From Porphyra umbilicalis (Eukaryota; Rhodophyta; Bangiophyceae; Bangiales; Bangiaceae): a stretch of DNA of 64,000 nt. Made by a program: the position numbers and the translations under genes. This document shows, in pieces, positions 54,305-64,000 of this stretch. How positions within the stretch are numbered: position 1 is the first letter of the stretch; each line of letters starts with the position of its first letter. The notes beneath the pieces were generated by a model that searched no databases, was not told the DNA's origin, and was given only the letters and a program-made list of their open reading frames with translations. The stretch spans positions 310,001-374,000 of the forward strand of contig KV918771.1 in NCBI GenBank assembly GCA_002049455.2, in the 5' to 3' direction.

Positions 54305-55969
54305 GAACAGCGTTTGCGGCTTCTCCAGGGGGGGCGAAATGGAACCTGTTTAATCACCCTCGATTAGGGATGTCCAACTGGTTGATTGAAATCAGCTCCA
54401 ATCTGTTGATTGATCAAAATATTGTGATCATTCCAAGACCGATTTCGCAAGTCGAAAAGTGGCGCAATCGTTTGGGATTTAAATACATAATAAATATGCC
54501 AGGACCATATGTTCATGTCTATATGACACACTGAAACACACATGTGGGTGTGCCAAACTCCAACCTCTGGCCGCTTGGGCTCTCAAGTACAAACGTCTGG
54601 CCGTCTTGGTTCGCGGCCTGGCGTCGTTTTGGGCGCATCACAGCGCTGCCGTAGCGCCGTTGCTTCCTAGGAGCTACCCACTGCACGAGCCCCACAGGCC
54701 ATAGACACCGCACCACTGACATCCTTCGCCCGCGTGGACACCACCATACCCCTTGCTCGTTCATCGACGTCGGCAGCTGCTTCCGTGTCTTCGGAATCCC
54801 CCCGCCGCCGGCATGTGCCGTTGCCGCCGCACCAGCCCCTGGCGGGGCAGCTGTCCAGGCCGGCGAGCTTCCTCTGGCGCCGTTGTCCAGCTGGCGGCCT
54901 GGTGTTGGGCGCCAGTGGGGGGTGAATCCTTCGGGCAAGCGTCGGAGCCCTGCATACGCGTACATTCGCGCGGAGTTCAAAGTGCCAATGGGAGGTATGG
55001 CGAACCCCAACCAGTCCACCCTGTGCAGTGGCATGCCCGCGGGGACATACTGAACGAAACCGAATGAAAACCAATCATCGGTTCATAGAAGTCGAACTCG
55101 ATTGGTCCAGCTCGGCTATCCGATTGCCCACCCCTAAATATCAGCGATCGGGCGGGTGCGGGGTCGTAGAGGCCGATTTGGAACTCTTTTGAAACAGTTG
55201 GTGTGCGGGATTTTTAGGAGAACGGCTGTACCTGGAGCGCATTCAACCGGATACTGACTGTACTGTATCCAGCGTTGGTCTCGTCTTACGAAATCGAGAG
55301 CCAATGGACGCGCCGCTTGTCTTCAGACTAGCCTATTACTTCAGACACCAACCCCCGACAAAGCAGCTCGCTTGGCGCCAAGAAAGAGGAGTGGCAATGG
55401 CCATGAACGCCACCAGACGTCCAAGGACGGAATCACAGCACGCAGGATCCTGCGAGGAGTGGCAATGGCCATGAACGTCACCAGCCGTCCTAGCACGGCT
55501 GGTGGCGTTCATGGCATTGCGTCCTAGGACGGCTGGTGGCGTTCATGGCCATTGCCACTCCTGGCAGCATCCTGCGTGACGAGATTCCGACGTCGACAAA
55601 AAATATCTTGGGATCCGCATGTGAGGCTCACCGAGCTGTCGGTCACACTGCATTGGCTGGTGTTGCGGGCGCCCTACAGCCGCGGTCCGCCATCGCGCCC
55701 GTTGTGCTTGCTTCCGGCCATGCGTCGCCCTGTTTTTTATGAGTCCTCCGCTCATCGCGAGTGGGCCTTTTCTCCGTGCACGCGAGGTTATCGCGCGTCC
55801 TGGCTTTTGCAGCACAGGTTTGGTGGCGCATATCTCCTGGCATGGAGCTGTCACCCGCCGTTGCAACAAACGTGGCTTTGGACGGTGCTGTATCGCTGCC
55901 AGAGAAGAAGCTTGCATGTGACAGGCTTGGCTGCAAGGCCCCGTGAGCCTTGAAAAGGCGCGGCTCAGA
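54305..55969. other. Spacer of second inverted duplication
   Basis: 1.66 kb. A minus frame 54519-55034 (171 codons) has fairly ordinary composition but no recognised domain. 55386-55562 is a nested hairpin cluster, described separately. 55070-55380 has only short frames. Confidence 0.45.
55386..55562. repeat. Nested direct and inverted repeats (hairpin)
   Basis: GAGTGGCAATGGCCATGAAC occurs directly at about 55389 and 55457. Its inverted form occurs in full at about 55541-55560, with a shorter inverted piece at about 55506. CGTCCTAGCACGG / CGTCCTAGGACGG cores lie in between. The whole can fold into alternative long hairpins. Confidence 0.8.
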
Positions 55970-56396
55970 GCCGATACAGACGACGCTGAACGTGGCCATC
56001 GTCCGCAGCCAACACCTGCCGGACCCCCGCCCCACCGCGTTCACCTCTGCCAACGTGGGTTGTGTGTGCTGCATGCCCTCTGCCCCCCGCCTTTTGACAA
56101 CCAAGATTTTCTTTACCTTATTTCGACAACGGGCGCCGCGTGCCTCGCCAGGCCCGCCTCTTTCCCCTCAAGGCTCTTCCTGACGCTTGCCGGTCCGTCA
56201 CTTTCCGGGCCAACGCTGCGCACATGTCATCATGTGCCGGGACTTCAAGGGGCTATGGAACACAAGGACTCAAGCCTGGGCGACCGAGCTGTTTTTTGAG
56301 GACTGCTATCAGACCGACTGTTCAACGTCCAGAATCTACGCGCCACCGCCGCCACCGCCTCCACCACCGCCACCGCCTCCTGCGGACGATGCGTAG
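55970..56396 (+). other. Possible gene remnant in arm (mirrored at 53878-54304)
   Basis: Plus-strand reading gives protein-like pieces in adjacent frames: a C2-domain-like start (LNVAIVRSQHLPDP, near 55988) and, further on, a stretch ending in a polyproline tract (near 56290-56396). They could be exons or a decayed gene convergent with the kinase. The opposite strand also has an open frame (56336-56716) ending in a Gly run, which is the same polyproline DNA. Undecided. Confidence 0.25.
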
Positions 56397-57017
56397 CCCA
56401 AGAGGTCTGACATCGAACAGACGCAAGAGCCTCCCCGGAGAGTAAGCTTCAAGTGGTGTGTGTCGGGGCAGCGGCACTGGCCGCGTTGCGTGCTTGATTT
56501 GTTTGTTTCCACCGGCTGCAACCGTAGTGCCGCCCTCTGTTTTCCCGTTTTCTTTTCTTCCTGCTGCTCATCTATCTCGGAGGCCGCCGGATGCACATGT
56601 CCCCGGCCACATTGATAACGGAGAGTAAAGCCAATTGCGGTCGAGAGCGAAGCGTTGTCCATTGTAGCTCCCAGGGCAGGCCGTATTCCTCCACCTCGCA
56701 CCCGCGTGCAATCCATACGGGGTCAGCATGGAGCAGGATGTGACCCCTTGGGCGCTGACGTAACACAATGAAAAGAAAAGAAGCACGAAGCAGAACAATG
56801 CCCCACACATGGGACGGCGGCGGCGGCTCCCCTCATCAACTCCCTCGCCATGCACACTAGCCACCACAACTTCACTCGTTGCGCTTCCCAGCACAAGGAA
56901 ACGCCTCGCGCAGGTGCTTCTCCACATCCTCAAAACCGCGCCAGTCAATCTCCACCTTGCTGGTTCTGCCAACTGGGTCGCGAATCATCGACTTGCCCAG
57001 CGGTAGGCCCGCCCGCA
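55970..57017. repeat. Second inverted duplication, right arm
   Basis: Carries the real 3' end of the kinase-like gene (minus strand) and its downstream flank. Partner of 53257-54304. Confidence 0.95.
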
Positions 57018-57783
57018 CACACGAGTCAAAGTCCATCAGCACTGCCACCTCCCGGTCGCCGTCTTTGGTGACCATGATATTGTGCACAGACACGTCGTTG
57101 TGGCAATAGGGGACCTGGACCCTGTTGCCGCCGTCGTCGCGCACGTACAGGTTGGTGTGCAGGTGCTCCAGCGCCGCCCTCACCTGCGCAAGAATCGCAT
57201 CCACATCCAGCGGCGTCGCCGTATCAAAGCACCGGTAGTATAACGTCGTTAGCAACCGGTCGAGAACCAAGCCCACAACTAGGCCGCCCATGACCTTGCA
57301 TCCGTGATACTTGACGATGTTGGGGTGCTCGTTATGCCGCAGCACCGACTCAAACAAGAGCAGCTCCAACTCCATGTACGACTTGATTTCCTTGCGTACG
57401 ACGGGGTCAGCGGCGTGGAGCAGCCTCGGCTGCTTGAGGAAGAACCGCGAGGTCCAGTCCTGGTCGTGAAACTCGGTGAAACGCGACTGAAACACCGGAA
57501 AAATCTCCGCCGAGGGCAACACCAGCGGCGGGCCACCGAGTTCGCCAGGTTGAGAACCACGCGCGGGGTCTTTGGGAAGCGCAGCCAGGATCTTGAGCAC
57601 GTCCAGCTTGCGAAACTCAACCTCGCACGAGCAACGCAAAATGCAATGACGCTCAGTCCGGTGTTCATCGTTGACAATCTCTATGTAGTAAATATCGGTG
57701 TAGAGGTACTCGTGGGTCACCGGGTCCGTTACATACCTGGCCGATCGGTGAAGGGCACGCTTGGTGGGCGACGGTGCATCCAT
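56872..57783 (-). CDS. Atypical protein kinase-like protein
   Basis: 303 codons from ATG 57783. The frame stays open to 58371, but the upstream part is low-complexity and overlaps intergenic G-runs. The kinase fold is recognisable: a possible beta-3 lysine K117 (FFLKQP), helix-C region (about 130-150) followed by HPNIVKYHG, catalytic loop HND at 228-230 with N235, and DFD at 251-253 in place of DFG. No clear Gly-rich loop is visible. HND and DFD are departures from canonical HRD and DFG, so activity could be altered or the protein could be a pseudokinase. The chain ends soon after the activation segment, with no full C-lobe, so it is shorter than a usual 250-300-residue kinase domain after the HRD. 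The 3' end lies in the second inverted duplication. Confidence 0.7.
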   Translation of the reverse strand: MDAPSPTKRALHRSARYVTDPVTHEYLYTDIYYIEIVNDEHRTERHCILRCSCEVEFRKLDVLKILAALPKDPARGSQPGELGGPPLVLPSAEIFPVFQSRFTEFHDQDWTSRFFLKQPRLLHAADPVVRKEIKSYMELELLLFESVLRHNEHPNIVKYHGCKVMGGLVVGLVLDRLLTTLYYRCFDTATPLDVDAILAQVRAALEHLHTNLYVRDDGGNRVQVPYCHNDVSVHNIMVTKDGDREVAVLMDFDSCVRAGLPLGKSMIRDPVGRTSKVEIDWRGFEDVEKHLREAFPCAGKRNE

Positions 57784-58260
57784 CAGCCAAGCAGAAACAA
57801 CAAGCTGCTCAGGCTGCGCCGATGGGGGAGGGGGCAGGGGGTGATCAAGCGGACCGGGGACGGGGGAGCACACAGGAGATGAGACAAGATGTACTGTACG
57901 CCGTCGCCAACGCACGGTGGCGAGGGCCGCAGAGCCACTCGCAAGAGGGCACGGGTCACGAGGTAGGGCGGGGAGGTATGATAGTATTTGACAATCTCGA
58001 TCACGTACCGTTTTTTGGTGCGTGAGGGGGGGGTTGGGGTGCGGCCTGTGCGCGCGCCACGTGGGGGGATTCAGGGGGCGCGTGGGGGGTGGTTTGGTGG
58101 GGGGGCTAGCTCTTTTTGAATTCTGTCGATTTCGTGCCACGATGCGACCTCGTGCATTTTTGTACTTGCAATGCAGCTCGTGTCCAGACATAACCGCCCC
58201 GACACCTGTGTCTGGCATCACGGTGATCCAGATGGGTGTTGGGCTGTCCTCCTCACTCAG
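57784..58260. other. 5' flank of kinase gene
   Basis: G-rich runs on the plus strand (around 57820-58110) and short frames only. The last five bases, CTCAG (58256-58260), are the left target duplication of the following element. Confidence 0.5.
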
Positions 58261-58809
58261 GCCCAGTCTACACGGCGAGCGACGTGAACGTGATTCGGCA
58301 CCAATAAGAACATAAGTCCGCCAAAAAACACGTGATGTGGCGCCGTCTTTCTTCACGGCACGCACGAACACACTGTGCCAGAAGTTTATAGTCAGATCTG
58401 GTTGATCGTATCGTGATTGACACCGACGCAGTGAGAGCTACGCGGCTGCACCGAGCAGGCGTCTCTCCAGAACTGACGGGTCTCCCATCTCTTGATCCAT
58501 GTGGGGCAATCGTGAGGAGCCTTCTCGTCCAATCATTCCTGCGAAAGCCAAAAGACGCAAATGGCATATTGCTTTCCAAACACGTTCACGTGCGCGAGAT
58601 ATTAAAAAAAATCTCGCGCACGTGAACGTGTTCGGCTTGAATGCGCCGAATGATCCCGTTTCGGCTCGTAAGTCTTTTGTGTGCGGGATCGCACGGTCGG
58701 CCGGATTGGGTCTAAAAGTATTAGCGTGATTGGGGTGTGATTGGAACGAAGCGCTCCCATTGGCTAGCACGTGTCTGAGCACGCCGTGCACGCGCCGTGT
58801 AGACTGGGC
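58261..58809. mobile_element. MITE-like non-autonomous DNA element, 549 bp
   Basis: Terminal inverted repeats GCCCAGTCTACACGGCG (58261-58277) and CGCCGTGTAGACTGGGC (58793-58809), flanked by CTCAG at 58256-58260 and 58810-58814. It has no transposase and an internal hairpin. Superfamily unknown; a 5-bp target duplication does not point clearly to one. Confidence 0.85.
58579..58632. repeat. Perfect 22-bp hairpin inside the MITE
   Basis: Arms 58579-58600 and 58611-58632 (AACACGTTCACGTGCGCGAG and two more bases) are perfectly complementary around a 10-base A-rich loop. Confidence 0.9.
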
Positions 58810-58814
58810 CTCAG

Positions 58815-58847
58815 GCCCAGTCTACACGGCGCGTGCACGGGCTGGGC
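58815..58847. mobile_element. 33-bp mini-remnant with the same ends
   Basis: Begins GCCCAGTCTACACGGCG and ends CTGGGC, flanked by CTCAG at 58810-58814 and 58848-58852. It looks like a nearly fully deleted copy or excision footprint sharing a target duplication with the neighbouring MITE. It forms one half of a perfect 53-bp palindrome (58786-58838). Confidence 0.6.
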
Positions 58848-59063
58848 CTCAGGCCCGTTCGCAGAAGCTGTGCAGCTGCGTCCATGCATGCACCAATCTG
58901 CGAACGAACTAAGCGCAGCGTTGCAGCTGCGGAAAGTAATTTTTCAATTTGGAACACCAAGTATGTTATGGTGTGCCCTCGTCGCCGACAGCACATGGGC
59001 ACTGGCTGAGAGACGTGGCCACATACCCTGGTCCCTTCCACATCCTACAGGTCGTCCACCCAT

Positions 59064-60332
59064 TTGCGCGGCACCATGTTGCCACCCGCGTGGCAAACAG
59101 TGACGGCGGCGTTTGCTACCAACGCCGCCGCCGCGATGCATTACCAACGGGGTGTTTTTTCCCGTCCGGTCCCCTCCTCTCCCCTGCCATCAAGATTCCA
59201 CTCCGCCACCACCGACCCGGCACCACCGCACTTTTGCACAATCCCCCTGACCGTGGACGACATCCAGACTCGCTATCGTGAGCACTTTTGTCGAGCCATG
59301 CGGATGCCTGTTGATGCATTCGTGGACCTGGTGGACAGCTTGCGCCCGAGGCAGCCTCGCCGTGGACTGTCCCCCGCGTGCCGCACGGCTATTGCCCTGC
59401 GGTACCTGGGAGGAGGGAGCTATTTGGACGTTTGCGCCGCCTTTGGGGTTCATCCTTCGACCATGTACCGTGCGCTCTGGGAGCTTGTTGACGCTGTAAA
59501 TACTACCCCCTCGCTTGCGTTTGATTTTGGGCTGGGCAATCGCCAGAGGCGGCTGGACTACGCCGGGGGATTTCAATCCCGGCGGAACTCACCGTTTGGT
59601 AATGTTGTTGGCGCTCTGGATGGTGTGGCGATAGAGCAAGAGCAGCCGCCTGCCTCGGATGTTCAGTGCGTTGCGGACTACTATAGTCGCAAAGGCTTTT
59701 ATGCTTTGAACACACAAGCAATTTGTGATTCCGACTATCGTTTCCGCTGGATAAGCTGTTTGAGCCCAGGCTCCAGCCATGACTCCTCGGCCTTTGCTTG
59801 CACTGAGCTCGGTCGCGCGCTTCTGGATCCGACCAACGTCCTGACACGTGCCATGGCGGAGGATGGGCACTGCATCGTGGCAGACGAGGCTTATGCTGCG
59901 AGTGAGGTGCTGGCAGTCCCGTGGCAGGGGTGTGGTCGCGGTGACCGTTGGAAAGATAGCTACAACATTCACCTATCTTCCTGTCGTATTCACATTGAGC
60001 AGGCTTTCGGGATGTTGTCTTGGCGCTGGGGTGTGTTTTGGCGGCCCCTCCGTGTTCCTTTTCCCAAGCGTCCGAGCCTGGTTCGCGCCTGTTTTCGTCT
60101 GCATAACTTTTGCCGAGGACACGAGAGTGCGAGGGATTGCTCTACTTCACCGTACGGTACCGATCGCGTTGGAGAGGTTGTGTCTCTGGCACCGAACGAC
60201 TCCGTGAGCGCTGATCAGCACGGGCGGCGTCGTGATCGGGAGCGCTCCCATATTCGGGTGAGCATGACGGCTCGAGTGGAGAGTCTGGGTGTAGCATATC
60301 TCTGCTACCAATTAGCAATTAGCCACGAGTAG
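59064..60332 (+). CDS. Harbinger-type transposase, second lineage
   Basis: 422 codons; an internal start at Met25 is also plausible. Helix-turn-helix-like region about residues 105-145, then the DDE nuclease: D186 in GALDGVAI, D240 in GSSHDSSAF, D274 in VADEAYAA, E312 in HIEQAFGML. This is the DDE_Tnp_4/HARBI1-like family and clearly differs from the 33407-34933 enzyme. The C-terminus after residue 355 is hydrophilic. No break was seen. I could not find matching terminal repeats or a Myb partner nearby, so the element may be truncated on the right by the adjacent retrotransposon, or the gene may be domesticated. Confidence 0.88.
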   Translation: MRGTMLPPAWQTVTAAFATNAAAAMHYQRGVFSRPVPSSPLPSRFHSATTDPAPPHFCTIPLTVDDIQTRYREHFCRAMRMPVDAFVDLVDSLRPRQPRRGLSPACRTAIALRYLGGGSYLDVCAAFGVHPSTMYRALWELVDAVNTTPSLAFDFGLGNRQRRLDYAGGFQSRRNSPFGNVVGALDGVAIEQEQPPASDVQCVADYYSRKGFYALNTQAICDSDYRFRWISCLSPGSSHDSSAFACTELGRALLDPTNVLTRAMAEDGHCIVADEAYAASEVLAVPWQGCGRGDRWKDSYNIHLSSCRIHIEQAFGMLSWRWGVFWRPLRVPFPKRPSLVRACFRLHNFCRGHESARDCSTSPYGTDRVGEVVSLAPNDSVSADQHGRRRDRERSHIRVSMTARVESLGVAYLCYQLAISHE

Positions 60333-60678
60333 CCCCCTTGACTGGCCGAATCCACGGATGTGTGTGACTCTGCTTGTGGCACGCCCTTTGGGGGGTTACT
60401 TCCGCATTGTTTATTTTTTATTGCTTGTTTGCTTGCCTGTCTTATCTGTCTGCCGGCACTCATTACGATCGCTTGATCGGACGGTCGATCGACCAGTGCC
60501 GTTGTTTGTATTAAACCACCGTGGGTCCGGGGTCGCCGTCGTGGGCACCACCCGGCTCCCCATCGGATGCCCTTCAACAAAAGGTCTTCTTCCTCGCCGC
60601 GACGGCGATAGAACTCGCTTTATTGCTTGGCTACGGTCGGTCTCAGTACACTGGAAATTGAACGTTACTAATACCACA
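60333..60678 (+). repeat. Candidate 5' LTR (left edge uncertain)
   Basis: The right edge is set by CACA followed by TT and the primer-binding site. The left edge may be near TGTGTGACTC (about 60361), giving an LTR of about 320 bp. The 3' copy is outside the window, so this is unverified. Confidence 0.4.
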
Positions 60679-60680
60679 TT

Positions 60681-60698
60681 TGGTGGAGCAGCAGGGGA
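60681..60698 (+). other. Primer-binding-site-like sequence
   Basis: Identical 18 bases to 42394-42411, in the same position relative to the LTR end. Confidence 0.65.
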
Positions 60699-60908
60699 GA
60701 CCCTCGCCTGCATCGTGCCTCGCGGCACGGTGTCCCCGAGAACTTTCTCACTGCCTCGTGGCATTGTGACGGTGTCGATACGGTCGCTTGGCGCGCGGGG
60801 CGTAAGCCATCGACTTGTGGGCGTGGTGCCTGGGGCATCACTGTTGAGATCTCCGACGTTGGCGCGCAGGGCGTAAGCCAAGTCGGAACACTTTGTTCAG
60901 GTCCCAGT

Positions 60909-62555
60909 ATGTCTACTGGTGGTACCGGCGGCACTCGGCGAGCCAGAGACGGCAAGTTGCCATCTGGCTACCGGCCGCCGGGCGGGGGACAAGGCACTCC
61001 TGCCGCCTCCGACGCCCCCACGGACGGTGCTCCAACTCCTCCCATCCCTGCGGATCAAGCCGCCTCTGGGCAGATGCAGGTGGTGGAGAGCCTGAAAGCG
61101 GCCGTTGAAGCACTTCAGCGACGCCTAACGGCCCAAGAACAGACTAACGAGTCTCTGGCGCGAGCCAATGACAAGTTGGTCGACGACGTCGAGGCCCTGC
61201 GCAAGGTCGACTCCCATGAGGAGGAACGCCGTGTGGCTAAGTCTCGCCGCCAGTCGGGCGACAAGACCAAGGACGTCAAGAAGACGAGCAAGGTGATTAA
61301 GGACAAGTCCGTCCGCAAGGACGCTCCGGCTAACGCCGCGCTTTCCTCATCTTCCGACGATTCCGCTTCTGGGTCAAGCCCGACGTCGTCAGACGACGAC
61401 AACCCCGACGCGACGGACACGTCCTCTTCGGACGATGGCCACGGGCCCCCACACCCGCCATCGCCCCCAAGTGGGTCCTCGCCGAGCGAAAGCTCGAGCG
61501 AGTCGGACGCGGCCGCGCGCAAGCGCCCCGCGCCCCCCACCAAACGGAAGGAGCGACTTGAAAAAGCCGATAGGATCAAGGTGATCCGCCCGGCTAATAG
61601 CCGCTTAAAGGCACTCCTGGACTACAGGACGTACTTCCTGATCCGCCGTCAACTGACGTATACGCCTAAAGAGGCACAGCGGTCGCACCGTCTCAACAAA
61701 CGTTTGGACGGAGCGTTCCATGGGCAACAGCCATTCACGGGAGCCCTGCCCTTGGGCATCTTCACGTTCTTGACGACCTTTCGACGCGCATGCGACGCGG
61801 CTGGGCTGACGCACGGTCAAGCCCTTCCGCTTATGGTCTTTCGACTAGCCGGCAACGCCAAGATGGCCTTCTCCGGCGCGCTTAACAGCACCCTCGGACG
61901 TAAGCGTTACGCCATCCGTACCTACGGAGATGCCGTCAACTGGCTTCTTTCGAAGTATGCGACACACGCAACCATGGCTAACGCCTATCAAGACATCATT
62001 ACGATGAAGCAACAAGACAACGAGGCGCCCACGGCCTTTGGTCATCGCGTGGAAACGCAATGCGACCTCCTGAACGGTTTGTTCGACATCCAAGACGTTA
62101 AGGACGTCTTCATCACTGGTCTTTCAGACCTTGTGCAAGCGCACGTCCGGGTACTGAACGACCAGTTCCCCGACCGAACCCTGTCCGAGACGGTCGCCAC
62201 CGCCCAGATGTACTGGGACGGCACCAACAAGTTGCGTTTGCAACTCAAGATTACCCGCTCAACGGAGATCAAAGTCGCTTACGCGACACAAGACCAGCGG
62301 ACGACGACGGAACGACCGTTCACACCGGTTCGCACCCCGCCGCCCCCTCGGGCCGCCGTCCCTCAAGCCAATCGGGCTGACATCTGTTTCAACTGTAACA
62401 AGCCGGGGCACTTCGCCGCACAGTGTGCCGAGCCTTATCGCCCTCGCGAGCGTCGGCAACCGCCTATCGGCGTTCATGCCCTTGCCGACGGCAACGTCGA
62501 GGAAGACGAGGTCGAGCATCCGGCGGACGCCGTGGACGACTCGAAAAACGTCTAG
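60909..62555 (+). other. gag region of the second Ty3/gypsy element
   Basis: 548 codons: Gly-rich N-terminus, coiled coil (about residues 58-100), Ser/Asp-rich linker, helical capsid-like domain (about 230-450) and a CCHC knuckle (CFNCNKPGHFAAQC, about 493-506). Fossil or young element part. Confidence 0.88.
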
Positions 62556-62559
62556 GCCG

Positions 62560-64000
62560 GGTGCCCGACTTGGGGTTGCCCGGCGGAACGCGAAAGCGTA
62601 CGGTGACAAGACTCTTACGTCGTGCCCTTCGGCACTATGAGATCGTAGCCACGTTAGGCCCATGCCTGCGCGTGATGCGAAGTTGCCGCCCTGTTTTAGA
62701 CACGGGCGCCGGGGTGAACATAGTGCGAACTAGTGTTCTCCCTTCGAACTGGATGGCTTACGCCGAAGAGTTGACTACGCTTCCGCGCATCCGAGATGCA
62801 AACAACAATCGTCTTTTGACGAAGTATGCCATACATCTGTATGTCGACACCGGAGGTGTGCGTCTATTTGACCGATTCCTCGTTGCCGACAACTTGTCAG
62901 TCCCGTGCATTCTTGGCACCGAGTTCATTGCACAAAACATCGAGGGCATTCTGCCGCGCTTGCGCAAGATCGTCTGGCAAGAGCACGTGCGATGCACGGA
63001 AGAGCAACCTCGGCCAACGCCGATCTTAGCTTGTCTTAACGACAGCGCGTGGGACCGCCACTGGCAAGATAAACCCGCTCGGGCTCGAGCCTGCAAACAG
63101 GTGCGTGTCAACGGACACAAGGAGGAGTGGATCATAGCCACGTGCGACACGCCTGGTACGGTTACCATCACACCGAAAATTCGGTTGTGCCGACACAAGT
63201 CCATGGCAGTCGCCCGCGGCATCGCCATCGTCAAACCGGACGAACCATTCCTGGTCAAGTTATGCAACTTCGGCAAGGACCAAGTCATTGTTCGCAAGAA
63301 CTCTACCTTGGGGTTTGCAGAACCCTACCAAGGGCCGATGCTTTCCGCCGTCTTGGATGACAACACCCCAAAGGGTGGAACCGATAACTCATCGGACGAC
63401 GCGAGTCGTGACCCACTCGAGGACCTCGACCTCAGTGAGGCACCCGAGTACCTGCACAAGCAGATTCGAGACATGCTGAAGACGCATTCGTCTATGTGGG
63501 ATGGAACCCTTGGCGTCATCCGTGCTACGGAGCACGCCATCGTCACTCCTCCCGACGCTCTGCCCATACGGGCCCAACCCTACCGCACCGGGCCGTTCAA
63601 ACGGCAGATCATCGCTGATCAGATCAACAAGATGTTGAAGCTCAACGTCATTGCCCCTAGCCATAGTGCTTGGGCAAGCCCCGTGGTAATTGTACCAAAG
63701 AAGAACGGCAAAGCCCGGTTCTGTGTCGACTATCGTCGATTAAACAACATCACCAAGAAGGATGCTTATCCATTGCCTCGGATGGAGGACTGCCTCGACT
63801 CCTTGGGAGATGCCCAGGTGTTCACGTCCCTCGACTGCACCGCGGGGTACTGGCAAGCACCCTTACGCAAGGACGACCAAGAGAAGACGGCGTTCACGAC
63901 GCACTGTGGTATATACCACTGGTTATCCATACCTTTCGGCTTGACGAACGCGCCCGGTACCTTTCAGCGCGCGTTGGATATTATCCTCTCGGGTTGGAAG
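62560..64000 (+). other. Protease and reverse transcriptase start of second Ty3/gypsy element
   Basis: Retropepsin motif VLDTGAGVNIV near 62694-62726, then the reverse-transcriptase fingers and palm (ASPVVIVPKKNGK, FCVDYRRLNN, AGYWQ, PFGLTNAPGTFQRALD) up to the window edge. Truncated only by the window. Confidence 0.88.

Larger units (their letters stand above)
60333..64000 (+). mobile_element. Second Ty3/gypsy element, 5' part (cut by window end)
   Basis: Candidate 5' LTR (ending at about 60678 with CACA), primer-binding site, gag, protease and the first half of reverse transcriptase are present; the rest lies beyond 64000. gag and pol use different frames, an arrangement the family commonly handles by frameshifting. 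No obvious break in the visible part, so it looks whole as far as it goes. It differs clearly in sequence from the 41664-49260 element but shares its primer-binding site. Confidence 0.88.

Noticed and set aside
57784-58371. Extended N-terminus of the kinase frame from 58371
   Set aside because: The extension is Pro/Arg-rich and crosses G-run intergenic DNA and the MITE left end. The internal ATG 57783 fits better.

Overview
The window is nuclear DNA of a GC-rich eukaryote, most likely an alga. A Bangiales-type red alga would fit, but nothing here proves the lineage. The evidence is a NB-ARC/WD40 NLR-type gene, PIF/Harbinger, piggyBac and Ty3/gypsy transposable elements, very GC-rich low-complexity blocks, large mostly uninterrupted reading frames, and one gene that appears to carry short GTAAG-type introns. 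No bacterial operons, tRNA, rRNA or CRISPR arrays were seen.

Layout. 1-1354 has no recognisable gene. 1355-24468 is a giant inverted duplication: arms of about 6.03 kb (1355-6496 plus 9964-10850 on the left; 18444-24468 on the right) around a 7.6 kb spacer. A degenerate 3.47 kb piggyBac element (6497-9963) sits in the left arm only, so it arrived after the duplication. The spacer holds a probable three-exon 2OG/Fe(II)-oxygenase-like gene (11985-13363, minus), a 17-bp minisatellite (about 14022-14470) and a Gly/Ala/Asp-rich gene with one in-frame TGA (14909-16963, plus). The right arm ends inside the 3' part of an intact NLR-like gene (24130-29184, minus) with 13 almost identical WD40 repeats; the left arm carries only a copy of its tail. 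Next come a hypothetical gene (30646-31314), a complete-looking 8.6 kb PIF/Harbinger transposon with TAA target duplications (31985-40598), a zinc-knuckle ORF (40875-41555) and a Ty3/gypsy fossil (about 41664-49260).

A second, smaller inverted duplication follows (53257-54304 against 55970-57017). It repeats the same logic: one arm lies at the 3' end of an intact kinase-like gene (56872-57783, minus) and the other carries only the kinase tail, here fused in frame to upstream Ala-rich sequence. After it come a MITE-like element with CTCAG target duplications (58261-58809), a second and distinct Harbinger-type transposase (59064-60332) and the 5' half of a second Ty3/gypsy element that runs off the window at 64000.

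The most interesting content is the NLR, with repeats that vary at the positions where fungal allorecognition WD40 receptors vary, and the recurrence of tail-capturing inverted duplications at two unrelated host genes. In both cases two copies of a 3' end face each other, which would allow antisense or hairpin RNA and gene conversion.
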